Source: Autumnicola musiva (GTDB taxonomy: Bacteria > Bacteroidota > Bacteroidia > Flavobacteriales > Flavobacteriaceae). Taken from it: 64,000 nt of DNA. This document shows positions 27,695 to 36,069 of the stretch, piece after piece. The notes beneath the pieces are model-generated. The model was not told where the DNA came from. It was given only the letters and a program-made list of their open reading frames with translations, and searched no databases. The first letter of the stretch is position 1, and the number at the start of each line of letters is the position of its first letter. The stretch is taken from assembly GCF_031846585.1 (NCBI RefSeq), contig NZ_JAVRHK010000014.1, positions 1 through 64,000 of the forward strand, written 5' to 3'. The translations under genes and the position numbers were made by a program.

Positions 27695-27738
27695 TGACAA
27701 TGGACAACTAATATACAATTAAGAATTCTCCATTGTCA
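27695..27738. other. inverted repeat between convergent genes
   Basis: Perfect 10-bp arms TGACAATGGA and TCCATTGTCA with a 24-nt loop, located between the ends of the YciI gene and the convergent lipoprotein gene. There is no strong T run, so I cannot say whether it terminates transcription or is a dispersed repeat. Confidence 0.5.
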
Positions 27739-27758
27739 ATTTTAATTTGTCTATTGAG

Positions 27759-28238
27759 TTATTCCGCTTTAATGAGAACCGGCATCTTAAAAACCGTAGA
27801 AACAGGGATCCCACGTTTGCTGGCGGGATAAATTTTTGGAAGGGAATCGATGCTTTGGTAAAGCCATTCTTCAATTTTTGGTAGCTCATTGGTTAAAGTA
27901 GTGTCTATGGAAACTATAGAATCTATTTTTGGCCGACCCTGTTTACTGATTTCAAGGTAGAGATATAAAGTGTCATCTATACTTTCGGTTACCACCGGTT
28001 GCTGTTTTGCCAGGTAGGCATAAATTGTTTTGGCGACTTTATTTTCGAAACAATCTTTGGCTTTGGTGAGTTCGGTTTCCTGCTGGCAATCTTCAAAAGC
28101 AGGATACTCATCTACTTCTTTCCAGTTAAGGGTCCTGGTTTCTTGATCCAAAACCTCTTCCGAAGAAATTTTTTTTGTTTCGAAATTACAGGCAGTTAGA
28201 ATAAGCAAAGGAAAAACAAGAAGTAAAATTCTTTTCAT
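27759..28238 (-). CDS. small lipoprotein with TonB C-terminal-like domain
   Basis: A 159-residue product. The start is the ATG of MKRILLL; the longer frame begins with TTG two codons earlier. Signal with lipobox LTAC (Cys18). The mature part has an N-terminal CxxxT pattern (PAFEDCQQETELTKAKDCF) and a TonB-C-like beta region with the tail pattern SKRGIPVSTVFKMPV. Similar domains occur at the end of the BlaR1-like protein in this window (PAFPGCEG, VMTPGKQDG). It may be a non-energising TonB-like domain with an unknown partner. Confidence 0.75.
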   Translation of the reverse strand: MKRILLLVFPLLILTACNFETKKISSEEVLDQETRTLNWKEVDEYPAFEDCQQETELTKAKDCFENKVAKTIYAYLAKQQPVVTESIDDTLYLYLEISKQGRPKIDSIVSIDTTLTNELPKIEEWLYQSIDSLPKIYPASKRGIPVSTVFKMPVLIKAE

Positions 28239-28336
28239 TACCAATCTGCGGTTAAGCTTTTAGCAAAAGTAATGAAAATGAGGTAAAACCCGGAAATGTA
28301 AATAAAATGTGTAATTAAACTTAAACTTTAGGTTTA

Positions 28337-29926
28337 TCAGCTATTATCCGAAGAACCTAATACAATTTTATCTATTCTGTTCCCATTCTTGTCATAACTA
28401 TATAAATAAATTTTCTTTCCGGATTTTACAGGCAAATTAACCATTTCACCCTTTTTAACTATAGTAGTAAAATAGGGAATCTTATTATGATAATCGGTTT
28501 TATAAAGTAATTCGCTGGAATAAAAAAGAGCAACCTGCACTTCAAAATCATGTTCATTTTTATATTTAAAATTTGATTGCCACAGAGAAAAATCTAAAGA
28601 TTTGTTATTTAGTAAATGATAATCTACAGATCTTAAACGATAATCAGTTAAATTCTTACTGCTCAATAAAATATAATCTTCATCAAAATATTTACGGTAG
28701 TAGCTCAATTGGGTCTGACTAATGGTTAGAGGATCAATTTTGTATTCGTTCTTCAACACTGTAGCCATTCGCTTATTACCATTCTTAGTAGGTTTTTCAA
28801 GGATATGGGCAATCCCTGCCAGAACCAAAACTTTATCCCTGGGATGTTTTTTAAGTGTCTTTTCAAAAAGATTTTTTGCCTGGCTAACTTCACGGTCTTT
28901 TGCTCCAATATCATCATAAGCTACAAATTCATAACCCAAAGATTTTGCTTCTCTAATTAAGTTGCTGAAATTTTGTTCACTGGTGTAGAATCCGGTTTTT
29001 AATGTAGGATATCCCCCTTCCTGATTCAATATGCTATCCTGGTTGGTACCCAGACCTTCCAGAGCTAGCTTATTGTAGCCTATTTCTTTTAGTTTTGGTA
29101 ATAACTCTAAAAGGATTAGCCTATGATTGGGAAAAAAATGCTTCTCATTGATCATCACAATTTTATGCCGGCCGGCTTCTTCAATAATTAAATTTATTGC
29201 TTTTGTATTAAAGAGGGCAGCCTTTCCTATTTTGTTTTTTACGGAATCCTGAGGAGTATAATTAGCCTCATATTGATCAAGTAATTCTTTATAGATTAAG
29301 TTTTCACCTAAAAAAGAAGCATAGGTAATTTCCATTTGAAATTTTGTCCATTCTTCAGCTTTATCATAAGCCGGAAATTGCTGTATTTGATCTAAAGCAT
29401 AGTAGAATTTATTAGATTCATTATATTTCCTTACAATATCCATGACAGAAGTGATATTTCTCCTATATCCCTCACCAATTTCCAGAGTATTAAAGGTACT
29501 GGCCAAATCATTTCTTAAAGGATTAGCGGAGCTTTGGTTCAGAGGATTACCAATAAAATGCATTCTCTTTCCCATAAGTACGGTGTCAAAGACAATTAAA
29601 TTTTTATTGTAATCTGGAAAGTTTCTATTTCCGATAGTGACAAAAAATTCATAAGGAGGAAAATCAGTTCTACCATAAGCAAGGATTTTATTCGGAAATT
29701 CTATTGAAGAATGTCTAATGATTTTTTTTAGTTGCCTCTTGCTTCGTACAAAATCAATATCGGCAGGAGTTTTAAAATACATTTTCAGGGAATCATTTAT
29801 AATATGTAAACTGTAATTATTTACATACCGGTTATTTTGAAAATTTTGGCTGATTTTCGAGCTACAACCAGAAACTGAAATTAAAATTAAGGCGTAAAAT
29901 ATTTTTTTAAGTGTATCTATAAACAT
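28337..29926 (-). CDS. uncharacterised lipoprotein, possibly ChaN or erythromycin-esterase-like
   Basis: A 529-residue lipoprotein (signal with lipobox VSGC) not firmly recognised. The start is the ATG of MFIDTLKK; the longer frame starts with TTG. The middle part reads KIVMINEKHFFPNHR, LALEGLG, EFVAYDD and DKVLVLAGIAHI. This pattern of conserved acidic and histidine residues on beta strands recalls the ChaN/EreA/TraB-like superfamily, but I rate that as a hint only. Codon use is visibly more AT-rich than in flanking genes. It sits exactly where the rest of the truncated TPR gene should be, so it may have replaced that sequence. Confidence 0.6.
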   Translation of the reverse strand: MFIDTLKKIFYALILISVSGCSSKISQNFQNNRYVNNYSLHIINDSLKMYFKTPADIDFVRSKRQLKKIIRHSSIEFPNKILAYGRTDFPPYEFFVTIGNRNFPDYNKNLIVFDTVLMGKRMHFIGNPLNQSSANPLRNDLASTFNTLEIGEGYRRNITSVMDIVRKYNESNKFYYALDQIQQFPAYDKAEEWTKFQMEITYASFLGENLIYKELLDQYEANYTPQDSVKNKIGKAALFNTKAINLIIEEAGRHKIVMINEKHFFPNHRLILLELLPKLKEIGYNKLALEGLGTNQDSILNQEGGYPTLKTGFYTSEQNFSNLIREAKSLGYEFVAYDDIGAKDREVSQAKNLFEKTLKKHPRDKVLVLAGIAHILEKPTKNGNKRMATVLKNEYKIDPLTISQTQLSYYRKYFDEDYILLSSKNLTDYRLRSVDYHLLNNKSLDFSLWQSNFKYKNEHDFEVQVALFYSSELLYKTDYHNKIPYFTTIVKKGEMVNLPVKSGKKIYLYSYDKNGNRIDKIVLGSSDNS

Positions 29927-29953
29927 TACAATTATTTTATGAATCAAGGGTTT

Positions 29954-30232
29954 TCAATACTTCATTTTTAGTCCAGTTAAAAGGCGGCCAGGATTTCCAG
30001 CTAAAACCTTCCGGTAGTTTTCCAGCGCTGCTTCGTAGTTTCCATCAGCTTTGTGATATTTTGCTAATTTCAGGAAAACTCCTTCGGAAGCTTCAGCTTT
30101 GCTGGCAATTTCAATCGCTTCAGCATACTTTCCCACCGCATATAAACTATCTGAAACAGCAAGAGCCGGAGTCTGTGCCCCGGCCCCGCAGGCTGTTAAA
30201 TAAACAATGAACAAAAGAAAAATCCTACTCAT
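29954..30232 (-). pseudogene. truncated TPR lipoprotein, remnant
   Basis: A 92-residue frame with a signal (lipobox LTAC) and about two TPR-like helices (SLYAVGKYAEAIEIASKAEA, KADGNYEAALENYRKVLAGNP). It then breaks off as LLTGLKMKY and a TGA. Proteins at this position after BlaR1 in flavobacteria are normally several hundred residues long, as far as I recall, with many TPRs. The abrupt end within a repeat and the foreign-looking gene following suggest a deletion or insertion at about 29955. It overlaps the BlaR1-like gene end by 8 bp, so it belonged to the bla operon. It could still make a short protein. Confidence 0.6.
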
Positions 30233-31727
30233 TTACCTGAAATACTATTGGCAGGGAATACATTACTCCAACTGCTTTGCCATCTTGCTTTCCGGGAGTC
30301 ATCACAGGCAGGCTTTTAATTACGCGCTCGGCCTCTTCCTCAAGTTCCGGTGCGGCCGCACGTGACCTAACCTCCTGTATAGTCCCGTCTTTAGCGATTT
30401 TAAACTGTACGATCACGCGGTTTAACCCTTTTAATCCAAGCTCTTCACCGATATCTTTATCAAATTCTTTATTTACAAATTCAGTGATTTTCTGGGAAGT
30501 ACATTTTTTCCTTTCCTCGTTGGATTCGATGCCTTCACAGCCGGGAAAAGCCGGAACTTCCTCTATTACCCCATATGGCACGTCTCCTCCTTCAGTATAA
30601 GCGGGCGATGTAGTTTTGCCATCGTTTCGCTTTACCTCAATGCTGGAGTCTTCATCTTTAGGATTTCCGTTCATGACTATTGTTTTCTCTCCATCTGTAA
30701 TCTCTATTCTGCTGTAACCAGCGTCATCAGACATTTCGGCAAATGCTGCAGTGAGGCTTTTACGCTCTTCAGCAGTCAGGTTCTCAAAATCCTTTACTTC
30801 TAATTGAAGAATTCCTTTCTCTATCTGCCCGGTTTGAAGTTCTTCTGAAGCTTGATCCTCAGAACACGCCACATAAGTAAGCATTAGCATCATTAGCGGA
30901 ATAATGATCAGGAATTTGAATTTTGCAATAGTTGTTGATTTTGATTTTTGTAACATAACGATTCGTTTTTTGAATAATGAATGATTAAAAAATTGATTGA
31001 TAAATGAAATATTTTGAGTGTTGAAAGCCGAATTCAGGAGTTGCTCGTAATACGTCCTTTTTTCAGTATTTTTTACCACTTCTTCATCTGCCAGAAATTC
31101 ATGAAGCCCGGCAATTCTGGATTGATAGATATAGATAAGCGGATTAAACCAAAAGATAATTTTCAGCATTTCAAAGAAAATCAGATCCCAGCTATGTTTC
31201 TGTTTTACATGCACCAATTCATGAGAAAGGATTTGTTCTTTTTCTTCTTCGGAAAGCTGATCGCCCAGGAAAATGGTGCTGAAAAATGTATAGGCCACAT
31301 TGGAATCTGGAATCTCAATGATCCTGAAATCTTTTTCTTCTGAAATTTTCCTGAAACGGAACATCCTGTTAAGGTTCCTGAGTTTTTTCAGAAACAGCAT
31401 TAGGACTACCAAAAAGCCAATACTATAGATTACCAGCCACCAGTTTAACTGGAATCCCTCTGCTGCAGTAAGATTTACGGCAGGTAACTGTTCTATGGCC
31501 TGGTTTTGCTCCCCAATTACCACCGCAGGCAGCATTACCCGCGCATTTTGCGGTACTGCTTCTGCCAAAAAATTCAGTTTTAGTAAAGGCAACAGCATGG
31601 CAACAATTGGTGTCAGCAATAAATACCACCTGTTATAGCTGAAGAAAGTTTCTTTTTTTAGCAGCACTTCATACGCCAGCAAAAAGCAAAGCTGGAAAAT
31701 TATAATTTCGAGTATATAATATAACAT
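30225..31727 (-). CDS. BlaR1-like M56 metallopeptidase with TonB C-terminal domain
   Basis: A 500-residue membrane sensor protease. Membrane helices lie near 1-20, 35-55 and 97-115. The zinc motif HELVHVKQ (His169, Glu170, His173) is in a cytoplasmic loop, and a further helix is at about 270-285. The outer C-terminal half is not a penicillin-binding domain but a TonB-C-like domain (about 395-500) with VIVQFKIAKDGTIQEVR. The gene begins inside the stop of blaI (TAATG). It probably cleaves the BlaI-like repressor on a cell-envelope signal. The signal is unlikely to be a beta-lactam. Confidence 0.9.
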   Translation of the reverse strand: MLYYILEIIIFQLCFLLAYEVLLKKETFFSYNRWYLLLTPIVAMLLPLLKLNFLAEAVPQNARVMLPAVVIGEQNQAIEQLPAVNLTAAEGFQLNWWLVIYSIGFLVVLMLFLKKLRNLNRMFRFRKISEEKDFRIIEIPDSNVAYTFFSTIFLGDQLSEEEKEQILSHELVHVKQKHSWDLIFFEMLKIIFWFNPLIYIYQSRIAGLHEFLADEEVVKNTEKRTYYEQLLNSAFNTQNISFINQFFNHSLFKKRIVMLQKSKSTTIAKFKFLIIIPLMMLMLTYVACSEDQASEELQTGQIEKGILQLEVKDFENLTAEERKSLTAAFAEMSDDAGYSRIEITDGEKTIVMNGNPKDEDSSIEVKRNDGKTTSPAYTEGGDVPYGVIEEVPAFPGCEGIESNEERKKCTSQKITEFVNKEFDKDIGEELGLKGLNRVIVQFKIAKDGTIQEVRSRAAAPELEEEAERVIKSLPVMTPGKQDGKAVGVMYSLPIVFQVNE

Positions 31728-32089
31728 TAGTCTTCTTTTTTATTGATCTCCTTTAAAATCGCTTCCAGGTCCTGCGTATCCATTTTATTGTTCTTCATAA
31801 AAAAGGATACCATACTTTTAAAAGAACCATTGAAGTAATTATTGATAAGCTTATTCATGCTCTGGCTACTATACGTTTCCTTCTCCACAACAGGGAAATA
31901 AATATATCCCTTCCCCTGTTGCCTGTGGTCTACAAATTCCTTGCTTTCCAGAATTCTTACAATGGTAGAAACGGTATTGTAAGCCGGTTTTGGTTCAGGT
32001 AATTCTTCAATTATGGAGGCAACATTTGCTTCCTTTAGCTGCCAGAGCACCTGCATAATCTCTTCTTCGGCTTTAGTGAGCTGCTTCAT
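31727..32089 (-). CDS. BlaI/MecI/CopY-family transcriptional repressor
   Basis: A 120-residue winged-helix repressor: LTKAEEEIMQVLWQLKEAN, the recognition region PAYNTVSTIVRILESKEFV and wing HRQQGKGYIYFPVV are all family-typical. The C-terminal helices make the dimer and contain the usual cleavage area for a BlaR1 protease. It is co-transcribed and translationally coupled with the BlaR1-like gene. Two perfect palindromes upstream cover its own promoter, so autoregulation is very likely. Confidence 0.94.
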   Translation of the reverse strand: MKQLTKAEEEIMQVLWQLKEANVASIIEELPEPKPAYNTVSTIVRILESKEFVDHRQQGKGYIYFPVVEKETYSSQSMNKLINNYFNGSFKSMVSFFMKNNKMDTQDLEAILKEINKKED

Positions 32090-32127
32090 TTGATGGATTT
32101 AATGTAAAAATTTCTGTATTGATATTT

Positions 32128-32169
32128 CAAATATAAACTAAATATTTAGTTTAAACTAATATATTAGTT
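32128..32169 (-). promoter_or_regulatory. blaI promoter with two palindromic operators
   Basis: TATATTTG (32128-32135, minus strand) matches the -7 consensus. A 20-bp perfect palindrome TAAACTAAATATTTAGTTTA is at 32134-32153, and a 16-bp one, AACTAATATATTAGTT, at 32154-32169. Their centres are 18 bp apart. They span the stretch where the spacer and -33 element must lie, as expected for repression by a BlaI dimer. Confidence 0.8.
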
Positions 32170-32340
32170 ATAATTGCAGAAATAACTGGGAAAGAATTTA
32201 TTTAAATTTATCAGTTTTCGATCTGCAACCCCTTTATTCCCTTAGTTGGTGCTGTTAAATAATTTCCAAATATGGAGGCAGAATAATGAATTCCGTAGAA
32301 GAACAGTTACATTTAGAGAGAAAGTTTATAAAAAGAAAAA

Positions 32341-33270
32341 ATGAAAATAATAATCACCCTCACCGCTAATCCCGCTCTGGATATTTACACCAATGTGGAA
32401 AAAGTAGAACCTGAGAAAAAGATGCGCTCTAATTCGCCTAAAAAAGATCCTGGTGGGGGCGGAATAAATGTTTCGCGCGTGATCAAAAGGCTTGGTGGGG
32501 ACACAAAAGCGATTTATACCTGCGGTGGATTTACGGGAAAAATTTTTAGCGGACTGCTGAAAAAGGAAAATATTGCACTGGATGCTTTGGAGGTGAAAAA
32601 TGAAATGCGCCAGAATTTTGGGATTTTTGAAGAGTCTACAGGTGAACTTTACCGCATTGGTTTTCCCGGAGAAGAATTATCAGAAGCTGAATACAAAGCA
32701 CTGCTTAAAAAAATAGAAAATTTACCTGTAGCAGAATTTCTGGTGGCCAGCGGAAGCCTGCCCCCAGGGGTCCCGGAAGATTTCTATTCCCAGGTGGCTA
32801 AAATTGCAAAAAGCAAGAATATAAAATTTGTGCTGGATACTTCAGGAAAAGCTTTGGCTGCAGGTTTAAAGGAAGGAGCTTATCTGGTAAAGCCAAACCT
32901 GGACGAGCTGGAAGACCTGAGTGGTAGAAAAGCTGAAAGTATGGAAGACCGGAAGGAAATGCTGCAGGAAGTACTTCAGAAATATTCTTTAGATATTATT
33001 GTACATTCCCTGGGTCCGGACGGGGCATTTCTGGCTACAAAAGAAGGAGTAAAGCATTTTCCCGCACCAAACGTAAAACCTAATAGTTCTATAGGTGCCG
33101 GAGACAGTATGGTAGGTGGCATGGTGTACAGCCTTGCTGCCGGTAAATCCCTTGAAGAAGCCGTTCAGTATGGACTCGCCTGCGGAAGTGCCACTCTTAT
33201 TTCCCCGGGAACGGAATTATTGCAAAAAGAAGACGCCGAAAAACTCTATAAACAGCTTAGCAGTTCCTGA
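32341..33270 (+). CDS. 1-phosphofructokinase-type hexose kinase (PfkB family)
   Basis: A 309-residue PfkB/ribokinase-family sugar kinase. TANPALDIYT opens the protein, followed by PGGGGINVSRVIKRLGG (substrate region), SGSLPPGVP, VKPNLDEL and the C-terminal catalytic GAGDSMVGGM. This pattern matches the 1-phosphofructokinase, tagatose-6-phosphate kinase or PfkB branch. The order kinase then trehalose-phosphatase suggests sugar-phosphate or osmolyte metabolism. No sugar PTS genes are nearby, so a 6-phosphofructokinase II (PfkB) role is as likely. Confidence 0.88.
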   Translation: MKIIITLTANPALDIYTNVEKVEPEKKMRSNSPKKDPGGGGINVSRVIKRLGGDTKAIYTCGGFTGKIFSGLLKKENIALDALEVKNEMRQNFGIFEESTGELYRIGFPGEELSEAEYKALLKKIENLPVAEFLVASGSLPPGVPEDFYSQVAKIAKSKNIKFVLDTSGKALAAGLKEGAYLVKPNLDELEDLSGRKAESMEDRKEMLQEVLQKYSLDIIVHSLGPDGAFLATKEGVKHFPAPNVKPNSSIGAGDSMVGGMVYSLAAGKSLEEAVQYGLACGSATLISPGTELLQKEDAEKLYKQLSSS

Positions 33271-33360
33271 TACCGTTCTTTATACTGAAGTAGTAAAATT
33301 ATCTATTTTGCTTATCTTGAAAAACAACGGCCTAAAATAATCAACTAAATATTCAATAAA

Positions 33361-34143
33361 ATGTCACATCAATTGCCTTCAGCCCTGGAACACGGGAAAG
33401 AACTCAGAGATAAATTTCAACAGGAAAAAGCTTTGTTGTTCCTGGATTTTGACGGTACGCTGGCTCCAATAGTAGAACACCATGAAGACGCGGCTATTTC
33501 AGAAAAAATGCGCGACCTGGTATTGCGGCTTTCGAAAGTTTATCCAGCAGCTGTAGTAAGCGGGCGCGGGATGAAGGATGTGAGCCAGAGAGTAAATATT
33601 CCTGAGCTTTATTACGCCGGAAGCCATGGTTTTGAAATTTCCGGGCCAGGAAATTTCCTTAAGGAAAATGATGAAGCGCAAAAAGTATTACCGACATTTG
33701 ACGAAATAGAACCTTTGTTGCATGAGGAACTTAGTGATATTGCCGGAGTGGATTTTGAGCGTAAAAAATTCACCTTAGCCATACATTACCGGAAGGTAAA
33801 GGAAGAAATGACAGACGAGGTTCATGATCGTGTAGCTGCTAGCCTTAAAGATTATCCGGATTTGAAGAAAGCCGATGGTAAAAAAGTAATAGAAATACGT
33901 CCTTCTATAGACTGGCATAAAGGTAAGGCTGTTGAATTTTTAAAAGAGCAGCTCGGTGAAAAGGATCAGAATTATTCAGTTTATATCGGGGATGATGTTA
34001 CTGATGAAGACGCTTTTAAATATGTACAAAACGGTTTGGGTATACTTGTTGGAGACCATGGACACCAAACCTCCGCCGATTATTCCCTGAAGAATATTGA
34101 TGAAGTAGAACAATTTTTTAGACTACTTTTAGAAAAACAATAA
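33361..34143 (+). CDS. otsB: trehalose-6-phosphate phosphatase
   Basis: A 260-residue HAD-superfamily phosphatase of the OtsB type. Motif I is FLDFDGTLAPI (nucleophile Asp at about residue 30), followed by SGRGMKDV and YYAGSHGFEI. Later come IEIRPSIDWHKGKAVEFL and the metal motif IGDDVTDEDAFK, all in OtsB order. It removes phosphate from trehalose-6-phosphate. A trehalose-6-phosphate synthase gene (otsA) is not in the window. It follows the PfkB gene after 90 bp on the same strand. Confidence 0.92.
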   Translation: MSHQLPSALEHGKELRDKFQQEKALLFLDFDGTLAPIVEHHEDAAISEKMRDLVLRLSKVYPAAVVSGRGMKDVSQRVNIPELYYAGSHGFEISGPGNFLKENDEAQKVLPTFDEIEPLLHEELSDIAGVDFERKKFTLAIHYRKVKEEMTDEVHDRVAASLKDYPDLKKADGKKVIEIRPSIDWHKGKAVEFLKEQLGEKDQNYSVYIGDDVTDEDAFKYVQNGLGILVGDHGHQTSADYSLKNIDEVEQFFRLLLEKQ

Positions 34144-34169
34144 AATATAAATCGCCCATCCCCTGTCCT

Positions 34170-34667
34170 ATGGATATTATCTTTTTTAGCATTGCCGCAC
34201 TTTTGATGATTCTTGGTGTTATGGGTAGTATTCTACCTGTTGTGCCGGGAGTCCCGTTAAGCTGGTGCGGATTGCTCGTATTCCACCTTGCCCCTTCAGT
34301 CCCTGTTAACTACTGGTTCTTAGGAATAAGCTTTTTTGTTGCTGCACTCATTTATATTCTGGAGCTTGTAATTCCCGCCATGGGTACAAAAAGATTCGGC
34401 GGGAGCAGAGCAGGAGTTATTGGTACCACTATAGGACTTATAGTGGGTATTTTTACTCCAATTCCTTTTGCTATTTTAATTGGCCCCTTTGTGGGAGCCT
34501 TTATAGGGGAAATGATTAATAAAAGTAATTCAAAATCAGCTTTACGTGCTGCAATTGGTTCTTTTGCAGGCTTCCTCGCTTCAACTTTTATGGAATTTAT
34601 GGCGGCTTTTATTTTCCTTATTCTATTCCTGGTAAAATTTTGGGAATACAGACAAATTATATTCTAA
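34170..34667 (+). CDS. DUF456 integral membrane protein
   Basis: A 165-residue hydrophobic protein with about four helices and the family's glycine-rich segments: PVVPGVPLSWCGLL, GGSRAGVIGTTIGLIVG and GPFVGAFIGEM. Family function is unknown. It lies 26 bp after otsB, so it is probably in the same transcript. Confidence 0.85.
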   Translation: MDIIFFSIAALLMILGVMGSILPVVPGVPLSWCGLLVFHLAPSVPVNYWFLGISFFVAALIYILELVIPAMGTKRFGGSRAGVIGTTIGLIVGIFTPIPFAILIGPFVGAFIGEMINKSNSKSALRAAIGSFAGFLASTFMEFMAAFIFLILFLVKFWEYRQIIF

Positions 34668-35020
34668 AACCTTCGCCTGAGATTTTCCTTCAGAGCTGGG
34701 ATTATAAAATTATTTCTATTAAAAAATCATACTTCAGCCAACTTTTCTATCATCCCGGGATGACTACTTATATCTTTCTGCTAATTAAATACTGTCATAT
34801 TCCAGGGCTACCAGAATCTGCAGAAAATTGATATCTTATATATTTAATTCGCCCCGTAGTTTATCTAAATCAGCACCTGAAGTACCTGATAATTAATCAT
34901 TTTCCAGCTATAACAATTAACAAATCTTTGCTTTTCTTTATTAGAGCTTTAATCCTACCCCTTTCCTATTTTTCTTAATTTTAAATATTAAGCACAGCTA
35001 TAAACCAAAAAAACACAATT
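34668..35020. other. intergenic region, no supported gene
   Basis: AT-rich stretch between the DUF456 gene and the hypothetical gene at 35021. No hairpin with T run, no repeat and no canonical promoter box could be called. A 63-codon frame at 34640-34831 is not supported. Confidence 0.4.
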
Positions 35021-35698
35021 ATGGCAGAAATACATGTTGAAAAGAAAAAACCCGTCTGGCCCTGGGTTTTACTAATTATTATAATCATCCTGGCATTACT
35101 CTACTTCTTTGTATGGGCCGACGATGGTACTAATGACGATGTTTCAGATGAAGATAACATCCAGCAAATTGAGCAGTACGAAACCGAAGATTATGCCAAC
35201 AATGAATACCCTGAGAACGCAGTTGGGGAATATCTAAGTTACGTAGAGGGGGGAAGTGATGATGACCTTTTGGGAAATGATCCCCGTTCACAGCAAAGGG
35301 CAATGATGCTTCTTTTAGAGGCTGTGGAAGAGAAATCGATAGAACTTAATCACACTCCGGGACCCGAAATGGAAAGTATCAGCCAGTGGCAACCCCAGCA
35401 ACAACTGGATAGTATTAGACGTACCGGGAAAGTAGTAGTTGACAATCTTCAGGCAATCCAGAGTAACCAGTATCCGGAACTTGAAGATGAGGTACAGGGG
35501 TTAAGGACACATCTTAATGATTTGGCTGTAGACACCAGTGATGAAGATCGAAATCTTTTCTTAAGCGGATTTTTTACCCAGTCTGCCGATATTCTACGCC
35601 AAATGGACTCAGAGATAAATAGTTCTCCTATGTCCCCTTCAGGTGTGGATACTTCAAATTACAGTACAGATATTGATACTATTACAACCACTCAATAG
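35021..35698 (+). CDS. uncharacterised acidic single-pass membrane protein
   Basis: A 225-residue protein I do not recognise. A positively charged start (EKKKP) is followed by one membrane helix (about 12-31). Then come an acidic low-complexity stretch (DDGTNDDVSDEDN, ETEDYANNEYPE) and a mainly helical domain (about 90-200). An N-in topology would place the domain in the periplasm. It has its own strong terminator. Its place among trehalose, antiporter and BrkB-like genes suggests a stress role, by association only. Confidence 0.75.
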   Translation: MAEIHVEKKKPVWPWVLLIIIIILALLYFFVWADDGTNDDVSDEDNIQQIEQYETEDYANNEYPENAVGEYLSYVEGGSDDDLLGNDPRSQQRAMMLLLEAVEEKSIELNHTPGPEMESISQWQPQQQLDSIRRTGKVVVDNLQAIQSNQYPELEDEVQGLRTHLNDLAVDTSDEDRNLFLSGFFTQSADILRQMDSEINSSPMSPSGVDTSNYSTDIDTITTTQ

Positions 35699-35727
35699 CT
35701 CCATGTTAATTAATTTATGGACATAAG

Positions 35728-35759
35728 ACCGTCTTCACCCTACTGAAGGCGGTTTTTTT
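35728..35759 (+). terminator. intrinsic terminator
   Basis: Arms ACCGTCTTCA and TGAAGGCGGT around a CCCTAC loop, with one mismatch, followed by TTTTTTT. Placed 30 bp after the stop of the preceding gene. Confidence 0.9.
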
Positions 35760-36069
35760 AGACGGCATATTCCCCCAAGTGACTTGCTTGTCCTAACTTT
35801 AATCTTATTCACATCCTTTTTCCCGAAGTTAATGGACAAATTATATTTCCCTTGTTTATCTCCTGCAAATGTTCTTCTGAAAGTCCTTGGCCCTGACCAT
35901 CAATTCCTCTTCAATTTATATTATAACATTTTGATGAACTACTTGAAACTTTAAAGAACTTACTACGACTATGTGAGTGGGTTTTCTGGAAATGCATCAA
36001 ATGTTAGGCTTTTGTAAAAAGTTTGAGCAGCAAAAGCAGAAGACTTAAATTCAGATTTTTCTATTCTCT
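35760..36069. other. intergenic region, no supported gene
   Basis: Unique AT-rich DNA upstream of the antiporter gene. Nothing recognisable was seen apart from a TTTTG/AGTTTG-rich segment near 36010-36030 that could hold a promoter. Confidence 0.35.

Noticed and set aside
27695..27738. Inverted repeat as a certain terminator for the YciI gene
   Set aside because: The loop is 24 nt and no T run follows, so it is listed only as an inverted repeat.
30225..32089. BlaR1/BlaI as a beta-lactam resistance system
   Set aside because: The sensor has a TonB-like tail and no penicillin-binding domain. The only beta-lactamase-fold protein in the window belongs to another operon.
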